A DNA stretch of 64,000 nt. Source: Chitinophagaceae bacterium (GTDB taxonomy: Bacteria; Bacteroidota; Bacteroidia; Chitinophagales; Chitinophagaceae). The stretch's first letter is position 1. The number at the start of each line of letters is the position of its first letter. The stretch covers positions 17,258-81,257 of the forward strand of contig JAQBNK010000168.1 in the NCBI GenBank assembly GCA_028288595.1, read 5' to 3'. Positions 27,778-37,112 of the stretch are shown here, piece after piece. A model generated the notes under the pieces. It saw only the letters and a list, made by a program, of their open reading frames with translations, searched no databases and was not told where the DNA came from. The position numbers were made by a program, and so were the translations under genes.

Positions 27778-29091
27778 ATGGCTGAAATTTTTTTAATACT
27801 TGGGTTGATCTTACTGAACGGCCTTTTTGCTATGGCTGAAATTTCTCTTATCTCTTCACGCAAGGCAAGACTGGAAAGCCAGGCCGCAAAAGGAGATAAA
27901 AAAGCGCAGGAAGCATTAAAGTTATCCCTGCATCCGGATACATTTTTATCGACTGTTTCTATCGGCATCACCCTCATTGGAATTTTAAACGGTATTTTTT
28001 CCGGGGAAAAATTAAAGGCCGGTATCGTTCAATGGCTCAACCATTACCCGTCTCTCCAGCATTATAGTAACGGTATAGGAACTGCTATCATCGTTATCAT
28101 CATTACTTATTTTACCCTTGTTATCGGGGAACTGCTTCCTAAAAGGATCGGCTTAAGCAACCCTGAAAAGTTTGCGAAATTATTAGCGGGGCCCATGCGG
28201 ATCGTTTCACTGATCACATTTCCTTTTATCTGGTTACTCAGTAAATCCACCAATGTGCTCGTTAAATTAATGGGCATCAAAAGAAATGACACACAGGTAA
28301 CGGAAGAAGAAATTAAAGCGATCATCAGTGAAGGAACAGAACATGGCGCCATTGAAGAAGCCGAACAGGAAATTATTGAACGTGTATTTCATCTTGGCGA
28401 CAGGAACATCACTTCTTTAATGACACACCGCACAGATATTACCTGGCTCGATATCAATTCAAAAGTAAAAGATGCTAAAAATATAATTAAGGAAAGTGCT
28501 TTTTCTGTTTACCCGGTTTGTGAAGGAAGTATAGACAATATTAAAGGTGTAGTATCGCTTAAAGATATTTTTTTCGCTGATGACGAGACTCCCATCCGCA
28601 GCTTGTGCAAGACAGGCATGTATGTGCCGGAAAATAATTCAGCCTACCAGGTACTTGAAAAATTTAAAGAGTGTAAAGCGCATTATACTTTTATTGTTGA
28701 TGAATATGGAAGCGTGCAGGGACTGATCACATTAAATGATATCCTTGATGCTATCGTAGGAAATGTAACACCGCCAGACGCCAATGATTACGAGATAACA
28801 AAAAGAGATGATAATAGTTTTCTTGTAGACGCACAGATCCCTTTTTATAATTTCCTCAGCTATTTTGAAAAAACAGACTGGCTCTCTGAAGATGAAAGAC
28901 ATTTTGATACACTCGCTGGTTTTATCCTCGACGTTTTAGAAAGAATACCCGCTACCGGGGATAAATTTTCCTGGAAGGATTTCCATTTCGAGATCATCGA
29001 TATGGATAATCACCGGATAGATAAAGTTCTTGTGATACTTGAATCAGGGCGTTCAGAAAATGAGAGTGACGACGAATCAGAAGACGAATGA
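27778..29091 (+). CDS. CNNM/CorC family membrane protein (DUF21, CBS pair, CorC/HlyC)
   Basis: A 437-residue protein with an N-terminal DUF21 transmembrane domain (about residues 1-190, including FAMAEISLISSRKARLE and LVIGELLPKRIGLS). Two CBS domains (about 210-330) follow, then the CorC/HlyC domain with FDTLAGFILDVLERIPATG. Such proteins are linked to magnesium or cobalt efflux; the older 'hemolysin' label is misleading. The C-terminus is strongly acidic. Its last 15 bases overlap the convergent DUF6702 gene. Confidence 0.92.
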   Translation: MAEIFLILGLILLNGLFAMAEISLISSRKARLESQAAKGDKKAQEALKLSLHPDTFLSTVSIGITLIGILNGIFSGEKLKAGIVQWLNHYPSLQHYSNGIGTAIIVIIITYFTLVIGELLPKRIGLSNPEKFAKLLAGPMRIVSLITFPFIWLLSKSTNVLVKLMGIKRNDTQVTEEEIKAIISEGTEHGAIEEAEQEIIERVFHLGDRNITSLMTHRTDITWLDINSKVKDAKNIIKESAFSVYPVCEGSIDNIKGVVSLKDIFFADDETPIRSLCKTGMYVPENNSAYQVLEKFKECKAHYTFIVDEYGSVQGLITLNDILDAIVGNVTPPDANDYEITKRDDNSFLVDAQIPFYNFLSYFEKTDWLSEDERHFDTLAGFILDVLERIPATGDKFSWKDFHFEIIDMDNHRIDKVLVILESGRSENESDDESEDE

Positions 29092-29562
29092 GCACGAAGT
29101 TGACTGAGAATCTAATTTAGCACTCTCCTCTTTGTTATTTGCTTTTGCATGAATGATGTTGATCTGCTGTTTATCGTAATCATACAACAGGGTGTTAGTT
29201 ACTGCTAATTTTTTAAGCGCCGGAACATTTTGAACTTCAAAATAAACCCAGGCACTTTCCGACTGAATTTCGTAACCCACATATTTATAATTTACCTGCA
29301 GATCATTCGCAGAAATTTTCAGGTGGGACTGAATATATTGATTGATGATTTTATCTGTCGCTATCTTATCTGAAGGATGGATGAGATCAATATTTGTTTT
29401 TCCATACTGCTTCAGTGTTTTCTCAAAATCATCCACAAATATTCTTACACTTATTTCTAATGCTTTGTCCTTTGCATTATGATTGATATCAGTTAAGGAC
29501 ACAAAGAACGGATGCATGAATGTGAAAACAGGTAAGAGTAAGTGTAATAAGAAGGTCGCCAT
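29077..29562 (-). CDS. DUF6702 family secreted protein
   Basis: A 161-residue protein with a hydrophobic N-terminus and the typical MHPFFVSLTDINHNAKDKALEIS opening of the DUF6702 group, followed by IFVDDFEKTLKQ. It is probably periplasmic. The function is unknown. In this window it lies next to, and divergent from, a HupE/UreJ membrane protein and an M1 peptidase, a grouping that I believe recurs in Bacteroidota (not verified here). The tail overlaps the CNNM gene by 15 bases. Confidence 0.78.
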   Translation of the reverse strand: MATFLLHLLLPVFTFMHPFFVSLTDINHNAKDKALEISVRIFVDDFEKTLKQYGKTNIDLIHPSDKIATDKIINQYIQSHLKISANDLQVNYKYVGYEIQSESAWVYFEVQNVPALKKLAVTNTLLYDYDKQQINIIHAKANNKEESAKLDSQSTSCSFVF

Positions 29563-29715
29563 GAAATATTTTTATCACTGCAAATCTCTGTATTCTCCTT
29601 TTGTTTACACTATTTTTAACGAATTACATTTATCACCCCCGCAAAGGCACAAAAAAATATACTGCTTCGTGAAACTCAGTGCCTTTTGCATAATCGGCAA
29701 AAATTCGTGTATTCG

Positions 29716-30294
29716 ATGAGTAATTTCAGTTTGTTTTTCCGGCTCGGCATTGAGCATATTACTGACCTCAACGGGATCGACCATATTTTATTCATCCTTG
29801 CGCTTTGCCTTCGTTATGTTTTTGGTGACTGGAAAAAATTACTGGTACTCGTTACTGCATTTACAATTGGTCACTCCATTACACTTGCACTCAGTACATT
29901 AAATATGATTTCCGTTCCACGGGCGTTAACAGAATTTCTTATTGCTGTCACCATTATTATTGCCGCCATCAGTAATATGTTCTTTGTATACAGGGAAGAA
30001 AAAGGTTTCCGTTTTATTTATGTGTCGGCCTTATTGTTTGGCCTCATACATGGATTAGGTTTTAGCAGCATGCTTAAAAGTATGCTGGGCAAGGGCCAAA
30101 ATATTATTGTGCAATTGCTTGGATTTAACCTTGGACTTGAAGTTGGACAACTGATAATCGTTGCAGTAATACTCGGTGTTTCTTTTATCTTCGTGAACCG
30201 CTTACGAACCGCAAAAAGAGATTTTGTTTTAGTAATAAGCGGCGCAATTACGGCCCTGGCCCTCGAAATGGCTATTCAAAGATTTCCTTACTAA
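29716..30294 (+). CDS. HupE/UreJ family membrane protein
   Basis: A polytopic membrane protein of about 192 residues. The start at 29716 (MSNFSLFFRLGIEHITDLNG) is chosen because the upstream ten codons are polar and not family-like. It shows HITDLNGIDHILFILAL, the metal-ligand-like His pair of HupE/UreJ, and LIHGLGFSSML in a later helix. Family members are linked to nickel or cobalt uptake, but no hydrogenase or urease genes are here. It lies 12 bases ahead of the M1 peptidase, so the two form an operon. Confidence 0.85.
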   Translation: MSNFSLFFRLGIEHITDLNGIDHILFILALCLRYVFGDWKKLLVLVTAFTIGHSITLALSTLNMISVPRALTEFLIAVTIIIAAISNMFFVYREEKGFRFIYVSALLFGLIHGLGFSSMLKSMLGKGQNIIVQLLGFNLGLEVGQLIIVAVILGVSFIFVNRLRTAKRDFVLVISGAITALALEMAIQRFPY

Positions 30295-30306
30295 AGTTTA
30301 ATTCAA

Positions 30307-32691
30307 ATGAAGAAACTGCTGTTGAGTTCTGTCCTTACAATGTTCTTATTTTATGTAAACGCACAGGACATTCAAAACAATCCGAAGTCAAACCACGGGA
30401 ACAAATTTGAGCAACTGGGAACCATTCTCCCAACACCCAATGAATACCGTACTGCAAGCGGCGCCCCCGGCCCTAAATACTGGCAGCAAAGGTGTGATTA
30501 CGATATCAGGTGCCAGCTGGATGAAACCAATTTGAAATTAACAGGCTCAGAGACCGTCTCTTACTATAACAATTCTCCTGATGTACTTACTTACCTGTGG
30601 CTTCAGCTGGATGAAAATGAACATAGCTCGGTTAACAATGCTGATTACCAGGATGCCAGTACAACAAGACAGGCAGATGGATCATTCGCACTGAGCACCG
30701 CTGTTGCGGATAAGATACCGGATAACAGGACTAACAATGGTTATGGTGACATCATCACGAAACTTACAGATGCAACAGGAAAGGCATTAAAATACACCAT
30801 CAATAAAACCATGATGCGTGTTGAATTGCCTGCTCCTTTAAAGCCTGGTCAGAAATATGTTTTTAATGTTGACTGGTATTATAAGATCCCCAACAGGCTC
30901 ACTTTTGGGGGGCGCGGCGGGTATGAACTTTTTCCTGAAGACGGCAATTATCTTTTTACAATGACGCAATGGTATCCGCGTCTTTGTGTTTACAGCGATT
31001 TCCAGGGATGGCAGAATCACCAGTTTGCCGGCCGCGGTGAGTTCGCATTAACCTTCGGAAATTTTAAAGTACAAATGACAGTTCCTTCTGATCATGTTGT
31101 GGGTGCAACAGGTGAGTGCCAGAATTATCAGCAAACGCTATCGCCTGCGCAGTATAGCCGCTGGCAACAGGCGCAGTCTGTAAAGGCCCCCATGGAGATC
31201 GTTACACTGGATGAAGCCCGGTATGCTGAATCACATAAAAAAGGTGGGACAAAAACATACATTTTTAAAGCTGATATGGTCAGGGATTTCGGATGGACGT
31301 CTTCAAGGAAATTTATCTGGGATGCCATGCCGGTTACGGTGGAAGGAAAGAAAGTGATGTGCATGAGTTTCTATGGGAAAGAAGCATACGGACTTTACCG
31401 TAAATATTCAACGAAGCTTGTTGCTCATACCGTAAAATCATATTCTCATTTCACTTTCTCTTATCCATACCCCGTTGCACAAAGTGTTGAGGCATCCAAC
31501 GGAATGGAATACCCGATGATCTGCTTTAATTACGGCCGCACAGAAAAAGACGGCAGCTATACAGAAGCAACAAAAAATGGAATGATCGGTGTGATCATTC
31601 ATGAAGTGGGTCATAACTTTTTTCCAATGATCGTGAACAGTGATGAAAGACAATGGACATGGATGGATGAGGGCCTGAATACTTTCTGCGAATACCTCAC
31701 AGAAGAATTATGGGATAACAAATTTCCTGTCCGTCGCGGCCCGGCCTGGTCCATTGTTGATTACATGAAATTGCCAAAAGATCAACTGGAACCTATTATG
31801 ACCAATAGCGAAAACATTGTTCAGTTTGGTCCGAATGCCTATGCAAAACCGGCTACAGGAATCAACATACTTCGCGAAACGATCATGGGACGTGAATTGT
31901 TCGATTATGCATTTAAAGAATATGCACGCCGCTGGGCATTCAAACATCCTACTCCTGCTGATTTTTTCCGCACGATGGAAGATGCAAGTGCAGAGGACCT
32001 CGACTGGTTCTGGAGAGGATGGTTCTATGGAACAGATCCGGTAGATATTTCGCTCGACAGCGTGAGGGCTTTCAGGTATAATGCCAATGAACACATACCT
32101 GTTGACACAACCCCGGCGGTAACAATATTGGAACGACCGCTTATTCCGGCATTTGATGATATTTCTAAAATCAGGAACCGGCAGGATGCATCAATTAAAT
32201 TTCAAACAGATACAGATACCAGCCTGCAGGATTTTTACTGGAGATACGACCGCGGAATAGTTCCGTATAGTCCCGTTAAAATTCAGCCCTATTATACTAC
32301 TGTAAATGAAGCTTTATCAGAACAGGAACGGGCAAACTATGCCGGTAAATATTTTTATGAACTTGCTTTCACCAATAAAGGCGGGCTCGCCATGCCGCTG
32401 ATCATCGAATGGAATTATGCAGATGGTACGAAAGAAATAGAAAAAATACCTGCGCAGGTCTGGAGAAAAAATGAAATAAAATTTTCGAAGGTCTTTGCGA
32501 AAGATAAACAGGTAACTTCTATCCGGTTGGACCCCATGCGTGAGACAGCGGATATTAATCCTTCAAATAATAACTGGCCGCAGGTTAACCAGCCAAGTAA
32601 TTTTTCCATCTTCAGGCAGAAGCAGTCTGCCCGCGGCCAGTCGAACGGAACAAATCCTATGCAGGCAAATTCTATAAAAACAGAGAAATAA
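30307..32691 (+). CDS. M1 family zinc metallopeptidase
   Basis: A secreted aminopeptidase-like protein of 794 residues with a signal peptide ending in VNAQ. The zinc site is complete: His432, Glu433 and His436 in HEVGHN, with the third ligand Glu455 eighteen residues after the second His. The N-terminal beta domain is of M1 type, and the tail is an extra beta-rich region. The exact GAMEN exopeptidase motif is replaced by SNGMEYP. It may be an exopeptidase acting on peptides in the periplasm or on the cell surface. Next to the HupE gene, it may depend on a metal supplied by it; this is inference. Confidence 0.92.
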   Translation: MKKLLLSSVLTMFLFYVNAQDIQNNPKSNHGNKFEQLGTILPTPNEYRTASGAPGPKYWQQRCDYDIRCQLDETNLKLTGSETVSYYNNSPDVLTYLWLQLDENEHSSVNNADYQDASTTRQADGSFALSTAVADKIPDNRTNNGYGDIITKLTDATGKALKYTINKTMMRVELPAPLKPGQKYVFNVDWYYKIPNRLTFGGRGGYELFPEDGNYLFTMTQWYPRLCVYSDFQGWQNHQFAGRGEFALTFGNFKVQMTVPSDHVVGATGECQNYQQTLSPAQYSRWQQAQSVKAPMEIVTLDEARYAESHKKGGTKTYIFKADMVRDFGWTSSRKFIWDAMPVTVEGKKVMCMSFYGKEAYGLYRKYSTKLVAHTVKSYSHFTFSYPYPVAQSVEASNGMEYPMICFNYGRTEKDGSYTEATKNGMIGVIIHEVGHNFFPMIVNSDERQWTWMDEGLNTFCEYLTEELWDNKFPVRRGPAWSIVDYMKLPKDQLEPIMTNSENIVQFGPNAYAKPATGINILRETIMGRELFDYAFKEYARRWAFKHPTPADFFRTMEDASAEDLDWFWRGWFYGTDPVDISLDSVRAFRYNANEHIPVDTTPAVTILERPLIPAFDDISKIRNRQDASIKFQTDTDTSLQDFYWRYDRGIVPYSPVKIQPYYTTVNEALSEQERANYAGKYFYELAFTNKGGLAMPLIIEWNYADGTKEIEKIPAQVWRKNEIKFSKVFAKDKQVTSIRLDPMRETADINPSNNNWPQVNQPSNFSIFRQKQSARGQSNGTNPMQANSIKTEK

Positions 32692-32711
32692 ATTATTACC
32701 TTACGTTTCAT

Positions 32712-32735
32712 AAAGCCACCTTAGGGTGGCTTTTT
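32712..32735 (+). terminator. Terminator after the M1 peptidase
   Basis: A 9-bp perfect stem (AAAGCCACC, loop, GGTGGCTTT) followed by a run of T. It lies 20 bases after the peptidase stop and ends 11 bases before the esterase ATG. Confidence 0.85.
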
Positions 32736-32746
32736 AAATTCATTAT

Positions 32747-33568
32747 ATGAGAAAAATTTCAACCCTCCTCTTACTCGTTTTTATCACATCTCTTACTTAC
32801 GCTTCTCAGGTTGATACGTTAAGTATCTACAGCGCCAGCATGAAAAAAAATGTAAAATGCGTTATCGTTACTCCTGGTAATTATAAATCCGGGAATAAAA
32901 ATTATCCTGTGGTTTACCTGTTACATGGTTATAGCGGCGGCTTTAATAACTGGGTTAAAAAAGTTCCTTTTGTACTTACCGCGGCAGATCAATACCAGGT
33001 GATCATTGTTTGTCCTGACGGTGCTTTCGGCAGCTGGTATTTTGACAGCCCTGTTGATCCCACAATGCGATATGAAACGAATGTTGCTGTGGAAGTTCCT
33101 GCGTATATAGACAGCCATTATAAAACTATTCAAAGCAGAAATGCAAGAGCGATTACAGGTTTAAGCATGGGCGGCCATGGAGGTTTATATCTGGGCTGGA
33201 GGCATTCGGATTATTTTGGCGCCTGCGGAAGTATAAGCGGCGCTATTGGTATTTCTTATATTACCAAAGGTTATGGTATGGATAAATTACTCGGAGATTC
33301 CATAAAAAATAAAAAGTATTACGAAGAATATTCGTTTATGCATGAAATGGAAACGCCGCCAAAACAACCGATGGCGATCATACTCGATTGCGGCACTGAA
33401 GATTTTATTATAGGGATGAGCCGGGAAGCACATGAGAAACTGCTAAAGCTGAAAATACCGCATGATTATTCAGAAAGGCCGGGAAAACATGACTGGGCGT
33501 ATTGGGCCAACTCACTTGAATACCAGATGCTGTTCTTTCATAACTTCTTTGAGAAAGGAAAAATGTAA
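32747..33568 (+). CDS. Secreted esterase (esterase D/PF00756-like alpha/beta hydrolase)
   Basis: A 273-residue hydrolase with a signal peptide (residues 1-19). The alpha/beta core shows YLLHGYSGGFNNW as oxyanion region, the nucleophile Ser in GLSMGGHGG, an acidic residue in LDCGTEDFI, and the catalytic His in GKHDWAYW. This is the S-formylglutathione hydrolase/feruloyl-esterase-like group. Similar Bacteroidota proteins act on esterified glycans, but the substrate is not evident. It is separated from the upstream peptidase by a terminator. Confidence 0.88.
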   Translation: MRKISTLLLLVFITSLTYASQVDTLSIYSASMKKNVKCVIVTPGNYKSGNKNYPVVYLLHGYSGGFNNWVKKVPFVLTAADQYQVIIVCPDGAFGSWYFDSPVDPTMRYETNVAVEVPAYIDSHYKTIQSRNARAITGLSMGGHGGLYLGWRHSDYFGACGSISGAIGISYITKGYGMDKLLGDSIKNKKYYEEYSFMHEMETPPKQPMAIILDCGTEDFIIGMSREAHEKLLKLKIPHDYSERPGKHDWAYWANSLEYQMLFFHNFFEKGKM

Positions 33569-33569
33569 T

Positions 33570-33663
33570 AAATCGAGAATCGGAAGTTGAAGATCGGAAG
33601 TCCACGAGGCGTGTTCGAATACGCTGTATTCATTTTCAATTTTCAACTTCCGATTTTCGATTT
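33570..33663. repeat. Long inverted repeat between convergent genes
   Basis: A 22-base arm (33570-33591) and its complement (33642-33663) differ at one position. The 50-base loop contains a second copy of ATCGGAAGT. The repeat fills the entire gap between the esterase and the YwqK-like gene and probably terminates both. Confidence 0.8.
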
Positions 33664-33665
33664 TT

Positions 33666-34358
33666 CTAATTCCCCGTTCTTCCGTCTCTTACCACAATCT
33701 TTTTCTTACCCGAATTTTTTTTCTCAAACTCCATTACCTCTTTGGGCTTTTTGAGCTCGGGCTTCTTTGCAGTAGCGGTATCAGAAACTGGTGCGGAAGC
33801 AATAGTTTTTAAATCGCCAGATAAAGGTTTTTTATTAGGATCCTGCAGCTGGTCGTATACCCAGTTCTCCGTTTTGTTTATTGTTCCGGTACCGGAGGTA
33901 TAATATTTCCATGTGCCGTGTTTAACAGATGTTCCTTCCAGCTTAATTGCTTTCCTGGTAATTTTATCCGGGTTTACAATATCATAAACATCTACTGTGT
34001 CATATGGATTTTTTGGATCAACGGCTCGCCAGCTTTCTTCTCTTAAAATACCCGCGATATTAAAATACTGGCTCGTTCCGTTTTTATACCCGAAGCGATA
34101 ATTTTCAATCGCGATGATATCACCCTGTAAATTATATCTTCTCCATAAACCTTCTTTCTTACCATCTTTAAATACCCCCTCCTCTTCATAACCCGGTTCT
34201 CCTCGCATTGATTCTAGATGCACTATCCACTGACCCTGTTTTAAATTTTGCTGATCGATGCGGTTAAGTGTATCACCTTTTACTCCTAAGCCATAAGATT
34301 TCCACTGAGCATTCGCATTAAAGCAAACAAGCACCAGCAACAGGAAAAGTAAACGCAT
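33666..34358 (-). CDS. MORN/YwqK-like repeat protein, secreted
   Basis: A 230-residue protein with a signal peptide (MRLLFLLLVLVCFNANAQ). The body has MORN-like or YwqK-like repeats: GQWIVHLESMRG, GVFKDGKKEGLWRRYN, YKNGTSQYFN and HGTWKYY. These beta-hairpin repeats are common in Bacteroidota surface proteins, sometimes called antitoxin YwqK family without evidence. The C-terminus is a lysine-rich, low-complexity tail (KKPELKKPKE and KNSGKKK). The function is unknown. The gene is followed by a long inverted repeat. Confidence 0.7.
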   Translation of the reverse strand: MRLLFLLLVLVCFNANAQWKSYGLGVKGDTLNRIDQQNLKQGQWIVHLESMRGEPGYEEEGVFKDGKKEGLWRRYNLQGDIIAIENYRFGYKNGTSQYFNIAGILREESWRAVDPKNPYDTVDVYDIVNPDKITRKAIKLEGTSVKHGTWKYYTSGTGTINKTENWVYDQLQDPNKKPLSGDLKTIASAPVSDTATAKKPELKKPKEVMEFEKKNSGKKKIVVRDGRTGN

Positions 34359-34486
34359 ATGAATTTGTTTTCGGGTTGATAAAAATAAACACTATCAGCC
34401 TGACTGCTATCACAATTAACGGGGTTTTAAATGCTTAGGTATCTCATTGCGGCATAAAATTTTCTATATGATAGGAAAACAAGGAT

Positions 34487-35068
34487 ATGAGTAATCAATC
34501 AACTAATAATAACGGGGAAAAGAAGCGAGGAAAAACAGATCCCATTGATAAACCAGGAGAAGTTCAGAAAAGTAATGATGAAAATATAGACAGGGATTTC
34601 CCTGGCTATCCGCATTACCCGGCGAGAGAGGATATTATGCAGCCGGGCAACCACACAGAAAGGGTGACTGCCGACGTGGATGGCGTTTCAAAAGCAGATA
34701 TTAATTATATGCACCTCGACAATCCCACAAAAACCACTGCACAACCCGCCGATCCCACCCGCATCGAGGACCAGGAAGATCTTGGAATTGTGGAAGGCAC
34801 CGAAGCGGATGTAACGGATGATGACCTGGAAGTTTTAGGAGCGGTTGACCGGGATATGGATATGAATGAAGATGAAAGAAGACTGGATGATGATTTTAAG
34901 GTAGCGCATGATACGGATGAGGTTGAAGCCGTTGATGAGCATTTGAATAAGGTTCACGATGCTGAATTGGATGTTCCCGGTGAAGAACTGGATGATAACA
35001 ATGAAGGCATAGGCGAAGAAGATGAGGAAAATAATTATTACAGTCTCGGTGGCGATGAAAAGGATTAG
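34487..35068 (+). CDS. Acidic low-complexity hypothetical protein
   Basis: A 193-residue soluble protein with a very high share of Asp and Glu in the last 110 residues (for example VDRDMDMNEDERRLDDDF). It has no signal peptide, no Cys and few hydrophobic residues, so it is probably disordered. The N-terminal part contains PGYPHYPAREDIM. I do not recognise it as an enzyme or binding domain. Stress-related, chaperone-like or nucleic-acid-mimic roles are possible for such proteins, but nothing here distinguishes them. Confidence 0.6.
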   Translation: MSNQSTNNNGEKKRGKTDPIDKPGEVQKSNDENIDRDFPGYPHYPAREDIMQPGNHTERVTADVDGVSKADINYMHLDNPTKTTAQPADPTRIEDQEDLGIVEGTEADVTDDDLEVLGAVDRDMDMNEDERRLDDDFKVAHDTDEVEAVDEHLNKVHDAELDVPGEELDDNNEGIGEEDEENNYYSLGGDEKD

Positions 35069-35117
35069 TTTTTTTGTTCACCATTTGTAATAAATTGGCC
35101 GAAAGACCGACCAACAA

Positions 35118-35987
35118 ATGATGAAGAAATGGATTTTCGCTTTTGGCATAGGAACATTTTTATATAGCGCAGCGAATGCGCAGGCTCCTGCAGAAAAGGC
35201 TTTGTTATGGCGGATCAGTGGTCCGGGTATAATGAAGCCTTCTTATTTATTCGGGACGATGCACTTATTGTGTCCTGCCGACCTGAAGATGACCGCCGGC
35301 CTGGAAAAAGCTTTCACTAACACTTTACAGGTTTTTTTGGAACTGGATATGGATGATCCTGCATTAACTGCATCGCTGGCCAAATCTATGCTGATGAAAA
35401 ATGATACTTCACTTCAGCAGTTACTTTCTAAAAGCAGTTACGATTCAGTCTCTGCTTCTTTTCAAAAACTAACCGGCACTCCGCTGGGACTTTTTAGTAA
35501 AGTAAAACCCATGCTGGCCATGGCACTTATTTACCCTGCTTTATTAAAATGTAATCCCCAGGGATGGGAAACAGTTTTTGTGAAAATGGCAAAGGACCAG
35601 CATAAAGAAATATGGGGCCTGGAAAATATCGCGGACCAGGTAGCTGTTTTTGAAAAAATACCTTATAAACTACAAGCTGAAATGCTGGCGGAAAGTTTAC
35701 TCAAAACAGACAGTACAAAAAATAGTTTTGAAAAATTATTAACGCTATACCGCGAGAAGGACCTGCCTGCTTTAAGTGCGATGATGCAGGAAGATAAAAG
35801 CATGGAAGCCTATGGCGATATTATGCTGGATGACAGAAATAAAAACTGGGTGCCGGTAATCAGTAAGCAGGTAAAAACACAACCCACCTTCTTCGCGGTT
35901 GGCGCTGCGCACCTTGCAGGGAACAACGGCGTAATTAGTTTATTAAGAAAACAGGGTTATATACTTCAACCGATCTTTGATAAATAA
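35118..35987 (+). CDS. TraB/GumN family protein
   Basis: A 289-residue protein with a signal peptide (start at 35118; a second Met at 35121 is possible). The TraB/GumN fold shows SYLFGTMHLLCPADLKM at the N-terminal side and FFAVGAAHLAGNNGVISLLRKQGY at the C-terminal side, with the paired His residues thought to bind a metal. Members of this family may be peptidases or hydrolases, but this is not proven. It is followed three bases later by the sigma factor gene and then a membrane protein, so the three form an operon. Confidence 0.85.
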   Translation: MMKKWIFAFGIGTFLYSAANAQAPAEKALLWRISGPGIMKPSYLFGTMHLLCPADLKMTAGLEKAFTNTLQVFLELDMDDPALTASLAKSMLMKNDTSLQQLLSKSSYDSVSASFQKLTGTPLGLFSKVKPMLAMALIYPALLKCNPQGWETVFVKMAKDQHKEIWGLENIADQVAVFEKIPYKLQAEMLAESLLKTDSTKNSFEKLLTLYREKDLPALSAMMQEDKSMEAYGDIMLDDRNKNWVPVISKQVKTQPTFFAVGAAHLAGNNGVISLLRKQGYILQPIFDK

Positions 35988-35990
35988 TAT

Positions 35991-36485
35991 ATGCCCGGCG
36001 AAAAAGAATTTCTTCAGTTATTGAACGAGCACCAGAAGATCATACATAAGGTCTGCCATATGTATGCACCCGCTGATGCCGCGAAGGAAGATCTTTTCCA
36101 GGAAGTTACTTTGCAGGCATGGAAGGCATTTAACAGCTTTAAAGGCAACTCCAAATTTTCTACCTGGCTCTATCGTGTGGCGTTAAATACGGCTATCACT
36201 TTTTACCGCAAGAGTAAAAGAAATCCTGAAACTGTTTTAACAGAATCCATTCCGGACACCGAAGAAGAAAATAATCAAACGCAGGAAGAACAGTTACAGG
36301 CAATGTACCTGGCGATCGCAGAATTATCAGACATCGACAAGGCTTTGGTGATGTTATACCTTGATGATTATAATTACCAGGAAATGGGTGATATACTAGG
36401 TATTTCTGCAAACAACGTGGGAGTGAAAATAAACAGGCTGAAAACAAAATTGAAACAGGGGACACAAAAACATTATCAATTGTAA
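35991..36485 (+). CDS. ECF-type RNA polymerase sigma factor
   Basis: A 164-residue sigma-70 family protein. Region 2 holds DLFQEVTLQAWKAFNSFKGNSKFSTWLYRVALN, and region 4 holds LYLDDYNYQEMGDILGISANNVGVKINRLKTKLK with the helix-turn-helix. There is no region 1 or 3, as expected of ECF factors. It starts three bases after the TraB gene and ends nine bases before a membrane protein that occupies the place where anti-sigma factors usually sit. The target promoters are unknown. Confidence 0.92.
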   Translation: MPGEKEFLQLLNEHQKIIHKVCHMYAPADAAKEDLFQEVTLQAWKAFNSFKGNSKFSTWLYRVALNTAITFYRKSKRNPETVLTESIPDTEEENNQTQEEQLQAMYLAIAELSDIDKALVMLYLDDYNYQEMGDILGISANNVGVKINRLKTKLKQGTQKHYQL

Positions 36486-36494
36486 AATAACTAT

Positions 36495-37112
36495 ATGAAC
36501 CTTGATGATCTTAAAATACAATTGAATAAAAAGATAGAAGGGCCCGCTGTTACCATTGGTGAGAGTGAATTTGCATTGCTGTTAAAACGATCGTCTAAGT
36601 CACTAGTGCATAAATTACAGCGCAGCCTTCGTTTGGAGACCATTTTCTCCATTGTTTTTACAGCAGGTTGTTTATTGTTAGCGATCTATGACAACCAGTG
36701 GTCACTTAAAATTTACTTTGGCATTTTTATATTTGTGGGGGCTGCATTGATAGCCGTTCTGCTTTATTTACTACAAAGGATAAAAAAATTAAATGACCAG
36801 CCGCTTCCTGTTAAACAAAACCTGGTGAGTGTAGTGAAAATAATGGAAGACTATAAAAAACGCAGCTTCCAGTTTAGCATGGCGTTGATACCAGCCTGTA
36901 TCTTTCTTTCGATCTGGTTAAGTTATAAAGAGAAGCCTGAACATACGATGAATTGGTTATCGCATTACGCAGTGATCTTAAGCATTGCCTTTATTGCAAT
37001 CGCCATTGGTATATACTATGCTAACAAATGGATACTTGATAAATTATATGGTCGTCATATCAGGCAATTGAAAGAGAATCTGGAAGAGCTGGAGGAAGAA
37101 GAGAGGAATTAA
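36495..37112 (+). CDS. Membrane protein, possible anti-sigma factor
   Basis: A 205-residue protein with a cytosolic N-terminus of about 45 residues, four transmembrane helices (near 50-65, 72-92, 120-140 and 150-170) and a charged C-terminal coiled tail (LKENLEELEEEER). No zinc-binding anti-sigma motif and no other known domain is visible. Its position right after an ECF sigma gene suggests it holds or modulates that factor, but this is inference from context only. The N-terminal LQRSLRLETIF segment could be the sigma-binding part. Confidence 0.6.
   Translation: MNLDDLKIQLNKKIEGPAVTIGESEFALLLKRSSKSLVHKLQRSLRLETIFSIVFTAGCLLLAIYDNQWSLKIYFGIFIFVGAALIAVLLYLLQRIKKLNDQPLPVKQNLVSVVKIMEDYKKRSFQFSMALIPACIFLSIWLSYKEKPEHTMNWLSHYAVILSIAFIAIAIGIYYANKWILDKLYGRHIRQLKENLEELEEEERN

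Noticed and set aside
29686..29715. Ten-codon extension of the HupE gene
   Set aside because: The additional residues are polar and precede the conserved start of the first helix; the ATG at 29716 fits better.
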